Shown here in pieces: positions 40,824 through 52,112 of a DNA stretch of 64,000 nt; position 1 is the stretch's first letter; each line of letters opens with the position of its first letter. Origin of the DNA: Allomyces arbusculus. Taxonomy: Eukaryota > Blastocladiomycota > Blastocladiomycetes > Blastocladiales > Blastocladiaceae. The position numbers and the translations under genes were made by a program. The stretch spans positions 62,001-126,000 of the forward strand of contig JADHYV010000015.1 of NCBI GenBank assembly GCA_027604705.1. Direction: 5' to 3'. Below the pieces are notes generated by a model. The model was not told the DNA's origin. It searched no databases and was given only the letters and a program-made list of their open reading frames with translations.

Positions 40824-43800
40824 ATGGTGCTCGTCGTCAAGGCCCAATTCGAGTACACGGCGACAGACCCAAACCACCTGTCGTTCCGCGCCAACGACCT
40901 CATCCAGGTCATGACGCAGGACCCGTCCGGTTGGTGGGACGGGTTTCTCGGCACGCGTCGCGGCTGGTTCCCGTCCAACTATGTTGTGCCCGTCAACTTG
41001 CGTTCCCGCGCCGAGGCCGACGCCTGGGTGCACCGCGAAGCCTCGTCGGGCCGCAAGTCCTACTGGGTGAATGACCTGACGGGCGAGGCGACCTGGGAGC
41101 ACCCAACGACTGAAGAGAATCTCATCGTTTTGCCGGACGGATGGTGTGTCCAGGAAACTGAGGACGGGTCGGGCGCATTCTTTTTGCACGAGCCGACTGG
41201 CACCGAACATGCCGTCTTGCCGCCGCAAGTCTGGGAACAGCTCGCGGCCGCGGCCACCGTGCAGCCGACGGGCCTCACGCCGACGCTCCACGCGGCCGAC
41301 CTCGGTGCGTCCTCGTCGGACGGCGATGCCGCGAGCCGGTACCAGTCAACGTCCGATGCTGCAAGCACGGTGCGCCGCCGGTCGTCCGACGCCGATACGC
41401 TGCCCGGCACGCTACACCGGACTCGGCATTCGGCGAGCACCGCCGACGACGAAGAGGACGTGCCCGTGACCGTCGCACCTATCCGCCTCCCGACCGACGA
41501 CGACGAGACCGACACCGACAGCGCTGCGCGTGCCGCCGAAGGCGAATCGAGCACGGCCCCGTCGTCGCCCGCCGCCGTCCCGCCGCCGCGTCGTGGGTCG
41601 CTGTCCTACACGCTGCAATCGGGCTCGTCGCCGCGCCAGTCGACGTCGACCGGGTCGGACGACGAACCGACGCGGCCCGGCAGTATGGCGACGGTCCACG
41701 AAGACGACGAGGCGCCGCAGGAGGTGCCGGTGCCGAACGTCGGCGCTGAGCGGCAGATGCAGGCGTGGTCGCTGCTCACGCAGGACATTTTCGCCGCGAT
41801 TCAAGTCTTGCTGCGCGCGGCCAAGAGCAACAGCAAAGAGGCGTATATTCCGACGCTCAAGCAGATTGTCGACTCGACGCGTAATTTGCTGACGGCTGCG
41901 GGTGCCGTCGACAAGGAGTGCGCAACCAGTACGTGGCTTCGAATCGAATCTTGTGGGTGGAAAAATCCAGCACTGACCGTTCGTTCTTCTCTCCACCAGT
42001 CAAGGACAATGTCACGGTCCGCAACCAGCAACGCACCCTGCTTACCGTCCTGCGCAAAATCGCCCTGTCCGCCAAGGTCGCGAGCGGGGTGTGGCCACCG
42101 CCCGACGCCGTGACCAAGATGGTCAGCGACGCGTCGGAACTGCTCGTGGCGGTGCGCGGGTTCGTCGAGGCGTGCCGCGAGTGCAAGGTGGAGGTGCAGA
42201 CCGACATTATCGAAAAGAAGGCCGGCACCAGCCACGGGGGCAGCCCCGTGGTCCGTGCCACGACACCGGCACCCACTGCACCGTCTACGCCGTCCCCTGC
42301 CACTGCTGAAACCGCACCCGTTCCAACCGAGCCCGTGCGGCTCACTGCGCAGTCGATTCGCACACTCGAGCAGCATTCGCGCGCACTGCTCGATACGCTC
42401 GCGCAAATGCACGTTGAGGTGCAGGCCGTGCGCGCGACGGCGGTCCTGCCGCTCGCGCAGCAACTGCTCAAGCAGGCGACGCCGTTCATGCAGTTTCTCG
42501 ACCAGGTGCACATGGACGACCCGGCCAGTTCGCCGCTCGTGCACGAGTACATGGTCCAGAAGAAGGCACTGTACCCGCCGATTCGCGCGCTGATCATGGA
42601 CACGCAAGCGGCGCTCCAGTCGAGCTCGCCCACGACGCAGGCGATTCAACAGCTCGATGCGTCGATTGGGGTCGTTGAGCAGGCTGTCAAGAATTTGATG
42701 GCCGCGGTGCAGCAAGTGCTCGACTCGCAATTTCGTCGCGAACACCGGCGGTCGTCGTTTTACCTCGGCACGACGCCGACGCGGCCGACGTTCGAGCACC
42801 GCCCGATGCCGCTCAACACAGAACTCGCGAATGCCGTGGCCGGTCCGTTCCCGGCGCGCGCCGCGTCGGTGACCCCCAGCAGCAGCGGCCCGCGCACGGC
42901 TTCGTCGACGCGGTCGATGAACCTGCAGCGCGGGACGGTCACGTCGTTTGGGACCACGTCGCCGCCAGCCACGCCCTACTCGTCGAACAAGCTGCGCAAG
43001 TTTTTCGGCGACGACGTGGCCGCGACCAACTTGCCGTCTCCCGGCCTCCCGCCCGTGCCGGCGCGCGCCGATACGCCGTGGTACCTGGACGTGTCGTATG
43101 GTCCACACGACTTGATTTTCAACATGGACGGTCACGTCAAGGCTGGGACCGTGCCAGCGCTGATTGAGCGGCTGACGCTGCCCACGGGCGCGTTTGATGC
43201 GACCTATGTCGCCGCGTTTTTGTGCACGTACCGCACGTTCATGTCGTCGCGCGACCTGGTCCGCGCTTTGGCCGACCGGTTCTCGATCCACCCGCCAGAC
43301 TCGCTCGACGAGCCCGAACTCGACCTGTGGGTTGAGAAGAAGATGCAGCCCGTGCGCTTACGCGTTGTGAACGTATTGAAACTGTGGGTCGAAATGTGGT
43401 GCCTGACGTACATGCCCGACGACGTCGCGGCATTGCAGGACCTGCAGTCGTTTGCCGCGACAGTCATCAAGCCCGTGATGCCGACGGCCGCGGCGCACCT
43501 GCTAAAACTGATTGACCGCCGGTTCGCGCACGAGGCAAAACAGTTGCCGCTGCGGTCGCCCGTCACGCCGAAGTCGGGCACGCCCAAGCTCGCGGGCGCG
43601 CCAAGCCCGGTTCTCCCGCGCGGGTCGTGGTCGTCGGTGCGGCTCACGGACCTGGACCCGATTGAAGTCGCGCGGCAACTGACTTTGCTCGAATTCACGG
43701 CGTTCTCGCGCATCATCTACACGGAGTTGCTCAACAAGGCGTGGTCCGTGAAAACGCCAGCGAATGCGACGCCCGAAATGCTCGCGCAGGCCGTGGCCGA

Positions 43801-44515
43801 TGCGCAGTCCCACGCGCCCAACCTGCGCGGGTTCATTGAAATCTCGACCCGGATCACGGGTTGGGTCGCGGCCACGATTGTCGGGGAAGAAGACACCAAG
43901 AAGCGCGCGGGTTTGATCAAGTACTTTGTGCAAGTCGCCGACCGGTGCCGGTCGATGCACAACTACAACACGACGTTTGCGATTGTCGCGGCATTGCAGT
44001 CGGCGCCCGTCTTCCGGCTGCAGCGCACGTGGGAGGCCGTGTCCGCCAAACACAAGGCGGTCCTGGCCTCGCTGCGCGCTCTCGTCGACCCGGCCCGCAA
44101 TTTCGCGGCCTACCGCGACGCTGTCCGCTCTGTGCCCGCGCACGCGCCGAGCCTCCCGTTCCTCGGGCGCGCGCTGTCGGACCTGACGTTCCTCGAGGAC
44201 GGGAACCCGAACACGATCCAGGCGCCGGGGAAAGCGGATGTCGAGTTGGTGAATTTCACCAAGCGCGCGCGCACGGCCGAGATCCTGCGCGACTTGCAGC
44301 AGTGCCAGGTGACGCCGTACGTGCTGCGCGTCGTGCCGGAACTGCACGACTGGTTGCTGGCGCGGCTCGCGACGGCGCCGGTGCCCGAGGACGCGGTGCA
44401 GCTCGGCGGGGGTGTGGCCGACCCGCTGTATGAAATGTCGCTGCTGCGCGAACCGCGTCGCGAGCGCGAGGACCAGAAGCTCGTGCGGCTGCTCGCGGAG
44501 TCAGGGCTGCTGTGA
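40824..44515 (+). CDS. Cdc25-type Ras guanine nucleotide exchange factor (SH3, WW-like, RasGEF-N, RasGEF)
   Basis: Two exons, 40824-41928 and 42000-44515, give 1,206 aa. The SH3 domain is at the very start (residues 2-58: VVKAQFEYTATDPNHLSFRA ... GWWDGFLGTRRGWFPSNYV). A WW-like segment follows (about 67-95: KSYWVNDLTGEATWEHP). A Ser/Thr/Pro-rich region and a helical region occupy the middle. RasGEF-N begins near 739 (VKAGTVPALIERLTLP ... FLCTYRTFMSS), and the catalytic Cdc25 domain spans about 915-1170 (DPIEVARQLTLLEFTAFSRI, RGFIEISTRITGWVA, LPFLGRALSDLTFLEDG). Yeast Cdc25 also carries an SH3 domain. The protein should load GTP on Ras; the SH3 and WW parts would set location. The intron is 71 nt (GTACGT...CAG). 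Confidence 0.94.
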
Positions 44516-45133
44516 AGGATGAAAGCGGGTGGGGAGGCGGCGCGTGAGGATGTGGGGCGCGCTGTGTACATAAGGGCGGGTATTGCTGGTTGGGATGTTT
44601 TGTGTTTGTCGTTTTGGCGCGTGTCCTGTATTATATTCAGCCAGATTGTCTTGTTCGCCGCCCCCACTTGGTTTGGCCTGATGGAGGGCAAAGGCCGCGT
44701 GCGCAGCGCCGCAACGACAGCACGCCGAGGTGGAGGCGCGAGACAGGGCGCGATGTGCACAACGCGTCTCGCACGCGTCCGATGCGCTCGTGCTGCGCCG
44801 CACCGGCCGCCTGCGGACAGAAGGCCAAGCGCCGGCCAAGCGTTGGCCAAGCACCGCCAAGGAGGAGCGACCGAGCGACCGAGCGACCGAGCGGCGCGAC
44901 CACCGCCTCGCTGCCCGGCCGGCCCCGGCGCTCCCTTCATCGTCTGCGTCTGCTCGCCTCGCCCTTCCCATTCGACCTCCCCGACTTGGCGCACTGCGCT
45001 TCCGACGCCGCGCCTGGGCCCAGCCGAGAGCACGGACGCGCACCGGCCGCTAACGACGGCAACTGCACCGCCAACCGGCGCTCTCTCCCCGCCGCTGCAC
45101 CCAACTGCCTGCCAACGACGACAAACCGCCACC
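44516..45133. other. Intergenic with two short tandem 8-mer repeats
   Basis: About 620 bases between two co-directed genes. AT-rich bits near 44,570-44,640 (GTGTACATAAGGGCGG, TGTATTATATTCAGCC) likely belong to the RasGEF 3' end. The remainder is GC-rich promoter DNA of the F-box gene, including the tandem repeats at 44,822-44,894. Confidence 0.5.
44822..44894 (+). repeat. Adjacent tandem repeats of GGCCAAGC-like and GAGCGACC units
   Basis: Roughly four imperfect GGCCAAGC units (44,822-44,860) are followed directly by about four GAGCGACC units (44,864-44,894). Seen directly. They lie about 240 bases upstream of the F-box gene start. Confidence 0.75.
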
Positions 45134-46618
45134 ATGACCTCGACCGTGCCCGACGCCGCGCCAACGGTCCCGCCAGCGCCTGCCGCTCCGACGCTCCTTG
45201 GGCTGCCGCCCGAAGTCGTGTGGAACGTGTTCGATGTGAGTCGCGTCGGCTTCATCGTGGCCAATTGCGCCGCGAACAGACGCTCCATGTGCTGGCTCCT
45301 CACCACTGAACGGTGCTAGTACCTCGACGACGCTGACCTGCGCCCGCTCGCCGACATCCCGCCCTTCGCGACCTTCCTGTCCACGCGCGCGTTCGTCAAC
45401 TCGCGCCGTATCCGGCTGCACCGCCTTGTGCAATCGCTCCTCACGCCTGCACCCATCGAGCCCCCTCCCACCTTGCCGATTGACGGTCTCCCCGTGCACC
45501 TGGCCCTCCCCAAACCCGCGCGCGCCGATGCGGGCTTCCCGCCCGCCCACGGGCCCCGCACTTCGACCGTGCGCCGTCTGACCGTGCCCGACCTGGTCCA
45601 CCGGCGACTCATTCCAGGCGGCGCCGTGGCGCTCAACGTCCTCTCGAACGGCGGATACCTGCTGGGTCCCGAACACGCGCAACGCGTGCGCATGGCCGCA
45701 GCGCTGTCGCATTTCTTTGTACGCCGCAAACTCGCGCGCCGGCTCGACCCGGCCGTGCGTCCAGCCGCCGAGGGACTCGTCGCGACCAACATCCTCCCAG
45801 CGCGCACCGTCCTCCCCCTCCCACCTCCCACGACCAAGTCGGCGACGGTCCTCCCCGCCATGTCCACCGCGCAACGGCTCGCCAGCTCCACGGTACCTCG
45901 CACCGTGCGCAAACCCGTCCTCGCGCGCGCCCTGGCTGCCCCACTCGTGGCGCTGCACAGAGCGCAGGTGCGCGACGCCCTGGCCCGGAAACTCGCGGCC
46001 CGGCCCGCGTGGGACGTGGTCAAGGCGCGCGGCGTCGTGCCTGTGCACACGCTCGCCGCCCCGTGCGCCGCGTACCTGTCCTTACTCCCGCGCCAAGTTT
46101 CGCTGGCTGCGCATTTCGCGCGCGGGAAACTCGCGGGCCATTTATCGGCGCGCCCGCGGACGCCGCCGGCGGTCGTGACGACGCGGCGTGCGTCAGTTTC
46201 GCTACCGGCGGTGCCGGCGGTGATGGTCCCGCTCCCACCGTCGCCGACGCGGGCGGCCGTGGGGATGATGGATGAGGATCTGGATGCGTTCTTGCGGAAA
46301 CGGGTCCCGCCGAGTACGTTGGTCGCGCGGAACGTGTTGACGGACCGCGATGTCGCGGCGTTGCTTGCGCCGAGTGTTCAGGGCAGGATTCGGTTCTTTG
46401 AGTCGCTCGCGGCGGCCGACGAGGAAGTAGCTACCGGGTGCGATCTGCACCCTTGCCGCGGTACGACGGGTGTGGCTGTTGCAGCGGGCTCATCGTCGTC
46501 ATCGTCGGCCGCGTCGTCGCCAGCGCGCACGCCGCGCAGAGGCACAGCGGCATCGGGCACAGTCGCGTCGACGATTCAGCTGTTTAGCGAGATGATTTCG
46601 GCTAGCAGCGGGCAGTAG
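45134..46618 (+). CDS. F-box protein with RPEL-like repeats
   Basis: Two exons, 45134-45235 and 45320-46618, give 466 aa. The intron (GTGAGT...GCTAG, 84 nt) splits the F-box; joined it reads LLGLPPEVVWNVFDYLDDAD (residues 20-40), a good F-box core, so the protein should join an SCF ubiquitin ligase through Skp1. The remainder holds four segments that resemble the RPEL consensus (RPxxxELxxRxIL): RRLTVPDLVHRRLIP (119-133), VRPAAEGLVATNILP (180-194), ARPAWDVVKARGVVP (262-275) and RVPPSTLVARNVLT (362-375). Several are preceded by the expected basic helix (HFFVRRKLARRL, RDALARKLAA). RPEL motifs bind G-actin in MRTF and Phactr proteins. Actin binding here is inference; the repeats are degenerate. 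The tail is Ser/Ala-rich. Confidence 0.75.
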
Positions 46619-46892
46619 GCCCAAGAGTCCCCCGCCCGCGCAGCTCGTCGGTGTGGACGGCGAGTCAATTATAGGAGACGAAGAGGTGTTCATTTGTAGA
46701 TACGCATTAGTTCACTTTGCTCAATTTTCTCTTTGCCTTCTTGATTCGATCGCGCGGACCATATTCTCTTGGCTTTGTTCCCTTTTTGTTCTGCCTTGGC
46801 TTCACCGAAATTCGACCATCGATACAGGCCAATTTTGCCCTTGCCTACTCAAATACTATGTACAACATTCTTGTCTCTTCACCTCCTCCCCC

Positions 46893-49011
46893 TCAATCCT
46901 CACTCTTCGCGCTCTCCTGCATTCTCCCCACTGTTGTCGACATCACCTCAAAGCAATTTAGCGGCACCGCGCCCTGCGCGATCACCTCCCCCACCGGATC
47001 CAACCGCACCCCATGTCCCCAGCCATCATCAAACTCGACTTCCACCACAACCATGTCCCCAATCTGCAACGCCATTTCGTCGTCGCGCTGTGGGATAAAC
47101 GCGTAGAGCGCGACGCGCGACCGCGCGAGCCGCTGCATCCCCAAATCCATGCCCAGATCGAGCGGGGACGACGCGGTCCATCGGTGCGCGTCGAAAGATG
47201 ACGCGGTCACGATGGACGAGACGCGGGCCGTCGTGACGATGGGTGGTGGAGGTGCGGCGGTGGGGAGGCCGAGCGAAGTCATTGACGCGGGGCGCGGCGG
47301 GCGCACGCCGGGGCCCACGGCAGGTGGTGAGGATGCGGGGACGGCGGCGGGGACCGGCCAGTTGTCACCCGGTTTCGCAGGGGTCGGCGGCGGGCTCGGG
47401 ACCGCGGGTAACGGCCAATCGCCCGACTTCTTGGGTGTCGGCGGCGGGCTCGGGACCGCGGGGAGTGGCCAGTCGCCCAAGTCGGGCGCGGCACGGCGCG
47501 ACAGCGGCGGTTGAGGACCGAGTTTCGGAATGGCGATATCGGGCGCGATCGTGACGCGCATAGGCTTCCCGCCAAGCGGGCCCGCGAACTGGCTCGTTCT
47601 TGCGGCACCCAAAAGTCGGCGTCGGCGTCGGCGGGCGCGAACGAACATGCCAATGCCCACGGCGGAGAGGAGGAGAACGAGGACGGACAGCACGATGAGG
47701 CCAGACTTGGCGGAGATGCTGAGTCCGGACGAGGCGGAGCCGGTCCGCGCGGTGGACGCATCGTTGGAGCGCGGTGATGGGGTAGAGGTGGGTGATGGCG
47801 GAGATATCGTAGTGCCTTGGAACGTGACGAGCTTGACGTCTTTCAGGACGGTCGCGCAGTTCGGGACCTCGGTGCAGTTGTTCAGGCACGCTAGCCGGTG
47901 GAGAAGCTCCAGTATCAGCTATTGCCCATCAATCCTCGCGCGAATCAGCACGACAAAAAACACGACGTACCCATCGTCGGCGTCAAGAACCCACACATCC
48001 TCCTGGCCCCCTCATTCCGCTCCCTCGAGATACACGCCACCGACGTGTCATTCCGATTCGTGACCCCCGCCGACCGCCGCCGATACTCGTCCAACCGCGC
48101 ATCCCGCTCCTTTCTCACCGCCGGATCACAACTCGGATCCACCTCAAATAAATCCACCGCCGACTTCAGCATCTCCTCCGTCGCCGCCCCACACAGTCCA
48201 GGTGGGACCGGCAACGCCGGCCCATTTCGCGGACTCGCCGTACCGTTCGCGGCCACGACGCGTCCGGGCACTGCTGACACGCTCTTCACCGTACACGTTT
48301 CCTGAAACCATACGTTTCCCGCAGGCCGTAGGAAACCGTAGTTGACGAGCCACTGGCACGCGTAGGTGATGAATCCGCGCAGGCCGTGGTTCGCGTAGGT
48401 GCATGCGGTCCATCGCGAGGCGATGTGCGGCGCGTTCACAATGGCGACGGATTCAAAGGCGGCGTCAAAGTCGGCGGCAGAGGTCAGGTTCGCGAACCCG
48501 GCGGCGATCAGGGGGGACGCGTCAGCGGCGCTGTTTTCGGGCTTGTTGAGCAGGAACAAAAGGCCGGGGACGATGTTGGTGGGGCCGAGGAAGACGGACG
48601 CAAAGCCTACATGTGCGCGACGGGCGTCAGAGGTTTTTGTGAAGCACGATACGAGTGTATGGAGAACATGGACGGACCTGGGCAATATCGGCTCTCAGCG
48701 AGTGAGTACCCAAGGCACGGCCGACCTTCCACCCCAAACGCCCATCCTTGCTCGAACCGAGCAGGTTGGCTTGGGCGCGTGCCGTTGACTGGTGGATTCG
48801 GGAGCGGCAGCGTCGGTACCCCTGGTGGGCTCAATCGCAGCGGGGATGAGCCAGCGAGCGATGCTGGCGCCGACACTGCGTCGGAATCAGCTGCAGCGAG
48901 CGTCAGGGCAGCCCGAGCGTCGAGCACGAGAAGGACCACGAGCAGCCATGCGGTCACGGTGGTTCGTCGTGGTCGTGGGAGGGTCGGTACGCGCATCATC
49001 ATCGTCGTCAT
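46893..49011 (-). CDS. Single-pass membrane protein with Cys-containing ectodomain and cytosolic SH3
   Basis: Three exons, 48678-49011, 48034-48606 and 46893-47890, give 634 aa; introns are 71 and 143 nt. The N-terminus has a basic stretch and hydrophobic core (TVTAWLLVVLLVLDARAALT), a likely signal peptide. The ectodomain (about 40-360) has several Cys, including CLNNCTEVPNC at the exon 2/3 joint, and sequons (NGT, NDT, NLT). The transmembrane helix is at about 365-387 (LIVLSVLVLLLSAVGIGMFV), followed by RARRRRRR. The cytosolic part has three tandem proline units (GDWPLPAVPSPPPTP twice, then a variant) and a C-terminal SH3 (about 562-617: VALYAFIPQRDDEMALQIGD ... GWGHGVRL). Membrane proteins of this plan are seen in zoosporic fungi, but I know no assigned function. 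A surface receptor or adhesion link to actin is a guess. Confidence 0.8.
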
Positions 49012-49552
49012 TTCAAGGTCAGCGTCTCGGCAAGCGATTCCTGCTGGCCAGTGGAGAAGAACATGGGCAATGTTCACAACTGCAGGGTTCGCCACGGCCG
49101 TCGGACGCGCGTACGCGCCGGGTTCGCGACTGGGTCAACAAAGTCGTAATTTTGCTGGTCTGGCTGGCTTCACTTGGAACGATTCTGGTCGCCCTTGATG
49201 TGATCCGCACTGTGCATTGCGAGTAGTTTGGGAGCTCATGGTTGTTGCGAGACGAAAAATGGGTTGGTGGCCGGCTGATTGCGCAGTGATCATGAACGAG
49301 AAAATGATCATGACTTGGCCCAACAACTCGTGGCTCCTTTGTTGCGCGCTCGGTCACGGCCTTCACCAGCAAAACAGCAATACACGAGGGAACGGCCCGG
49401 AAAATCGGTGGAGAAGGGAAAGATATTGCGCAAGATAATATTTATCGAGTCTTCGAGACCACATCTTTCCAATCGACCTGGGCAGCTTGCAGATGCAAAA
49501 CGACGATTTATGGGACAAGAGACAACCAAAACGCAGCACCACGCCACTTCCT
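49012..49552. other. Intergenic between Nox and the SH3 membrane protein gene
   Basis: About 540 bases, AT-richer from 49,230 to 49,500 (CGAGAAAATGATCATGAC, GCAAGATAATATTTATCGAG). It likely holds the promoter of the SH3 membrane protein gene and the Nox 3' UTR. No gene seen. Confidence 0.5.
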
Positions 49553-51250
49553 TCAAAAGTGCTCCTTGAAGAAATCCAGGTCGACCTGGCCGTTCGACAA
49601 AACAATGCACGCGTCGCGCAACGCCCTCGCGACCGGTGCCGGCCCGCAAAAGAAACATGCGATCCTCAATTTGCGCTTGACCCCGACATTTGCCGCCAAT
49701 ACCCGGTCGCGAATCTTGGCCAGCTCGTGCTCCCAATCCGGCCTTCCAAACTGCAACTGTGCGCGCAATTGCGTGATAGGATCAAAGTCGGCGCCCGCCG
49801 CATTCAAGCAGTAATTATGAATCGCATCGAGCCCGAGTTTCTCCGTCAAGTGGAGATGGTACTGGAGCAGATGCGACGGCAGCATCGACTCGAGACTGCG
49901 CAGTTCCGCCTGGAACCACTCGAACGCCTGCTTATCGCGATTCACCCAAAAGAAATCGACCTTGCGCAAAATCAAGTCCGGGTCGGTCCGGGCGCGGAAC
50001 CCGAGCGATTTGAGCACCGAAGCAAACGGCGTAACGCCAATGCCGGCGGCCACGCAAATCACGTTATCGTAATCGAACGCGCGGTCGGCGGGCGCCGCGT
50101 ACGGCCCGTCGACGCGCAACGTCACGGACCGTGGGTCGCGCGTGGACTTCTCGTCCATGCACCCGAGCACACGCGCGGCGTTTTTGGTCCAGTCGCCGAC
50201 GAGCCGGATGTGCACCGACGCGTACCGTTCTTCGGGACAGGACGTGAGCGTGAACGGGTGCCATTGCAACGGCGCGACTTCGGGTATGTTGATGAAGACC
50301 CATTGGCCGGGCGCGTAGGCCATGGACGGCTTGTTGAATTGGATTTCCATGGCGTTGCCCGGGTGCATGATGACGCGCTCGATCGTCGTCGGTTGCTGGC
50401 CGCGGTAGATGCGCAAGAGACGCTCGAAGACGTAGATCGTGCACACGAACAGCGCGTAGGACCACGAGTAGTAGGGGCGGCAGTGGCCGTCGGCCGTCTT
50501 GACTATGGACATGAAAACCGAGGAAAATCGGGTCAGTGTGACAAAAATTTTTTTTTGAGCGGTAGGAATCCGGTGGAGAGCGTCACCACCGTACGTACCA
50601 AAGCACCCGTAACCGTGGAAAAAGAACCCGAGGTAAAACACGATGGCGAGATGGTGCGTGAACCAAAATGCCTCAAAACTCTGCTGCCTCATGCGCATCG
50701 CCGCCGCCGTATACATGAAAAACATGGCGACGGCCATGACGTGGCCCGTGGCCCCACCCCACGTCGTGTAGTGAATCTGCCACGCCTTGAGCTTGAGCGC
50801 CGGCAGTTTGAGCTGCACGTTGAAAAAGTTGACATAGTGCGCCGTCGTGTGGATGACCGTGAAGAACAGGACCGTGTAGGCGCACACCTTATGGAAGAAA
50901 ATGCCCTCGTCAAACGGGATAATGCGGCCGAGCGGCGTGCGACGCAGCAGGCCCATGGTGTTGCGGCACATGGGGACCATGAGCAAGGCCGACGTGACAG
51001 CGAGGTTGAGCCCGGCGCCGCGGCTCGTCCACACCGACCACTGTAGCCTGTTCAGCGTCTGAACAATGCGTCAACTGCAAGTCAGACACTAGGATCCACA
51101 ATTCGACGAGCGATTCGAGCACGGAGACTGGCACCACCGTACCGCAAGTCCTGGGTCCATCTTTTGCTTGAAAAAACCGGCCCAAAACAGACCGATTTGG
51201 AACACGATCCAGAACACCCAAAACACGATCGTGCGCTTGAGGACAGCCAT
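49553..51250 (-). CDS. nox: NADPH oxidase (gp91phox/NoxA-like)
   Basis: Three exons, 51143-51250, 50599-51058 and 49553-50502, give 505 aa (fungal NoxA is about 550). The first TM helix lies in exon 1 (KRTIVFWVFWIVFQIGLFWA). VWTSRGAGLNLAV and PMCRNTMGLLRRTP follow. The heme-ligand pairs are His92/His106 (FFHKV, VIHTT) and His171/His184 (FTHHLAI, FFFHGYG) with the family spacing of 13-14. The FAD site is WHPFTLTS, the NADPH site VAAGIGVTPFASVL, and the protein ends in FFKEHF, the Nox-type C-terminal Phe. There is no EF-hand, so it is not a Nox5/NoxC form. It should pass electrons from NADPH to oxygen across the membrane, giving superoxide used in fungal development; partners (NoxR, Rac) are not in this window. 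The second intron (96 nt) has no stop in frame. Confidence 0.93.
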
Positions 51251-52112
51251 GGCGACGAGGTAGGCGAAAAGTTGGCGGAGGGACGAGCGAATCGGCGAAC
51301 CAGGTGCAGTCCGGGTAACGAGCAGCGACCAGCGCTGGCGGGTGGAGAGCGACCGCAAGGAAGGAGGAAATGGATGGCCGAGAGCGCCCGGCTCGTCGGG
51401 TCGGCAGTGAGCGGGCCGCTGGACAGGGTGGACAAGATAGGAGCGCGCCCGGAGGGAGGGTGGAGCTTTTGTCCAGAGCTCGGGACATGCGTCGTCGTTC
51501 AGAGCTGTCGCGACAGGCCATGACGAAGGTTGATGTTGTGACGGACGATTGCTGCAGCAATTGCACGCCGCCGGGTCATTAGCAAGCTTCACGCCGTTGA
51601 AGTTCTGTTGTGCCTCCTGAAGCTCGTTGATCGCCATTTCAATTCAGAAAATCGCAGCAAGTCGGTGCGAGAGGGCAGCAATGAAATGGAGTCGCCGCGG
51701 TTCATGATCAAGTCACCAGCAGTTCATGAAGCGTTTGGAACGACCCACGTGAGTGGCGAGCATCCCTGCCCATTCACTTCTCGGCAACGTCCTCCCACCC
51801 GACGAACCGGAGTGCTCAACAACTGGTGGACAAGAATGGGGAAGAGGGACGGAAAGTCATATATGACGCGACGATTGCAATGGATGACCCACGAAACAAC
51901 GGTGGACGACCAGACGGCCCCGTCACGAATGCCCACAAACCGACTCCGTTCTTGCGCTGCACCAGATCCCAAACAATCACGAACCAAGGAAATAAACCAA
52001 ACCAGAAACATGATGGTGAGCCGAACAGCGACCGCAACGCACGGTGAGACACCAAACCCGCGCACGTAGAGCAAACCAACCCGTATCCGTCGCCCACCAA
52101 GCAGGTGCCGCT
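51251..52112. other. Intergenic between ceramide synthase and Nox
   Basis: About 860 bases between two minus-strand genes, probably the Nox promoter plus the ceramide synthase 3' UTR. The open frames (for example + 51,608-52,069) look like chance text. No gene or clear motif. Confidence 0.5.

Noticed and set aside
41801-43291. 496-codon minus-strand open frame opposite the RasGEF gene
   Set aside because: Arg/His/Gln-rich complement of a well-supported SH3-RasGEF coding sequence; no family similarity.
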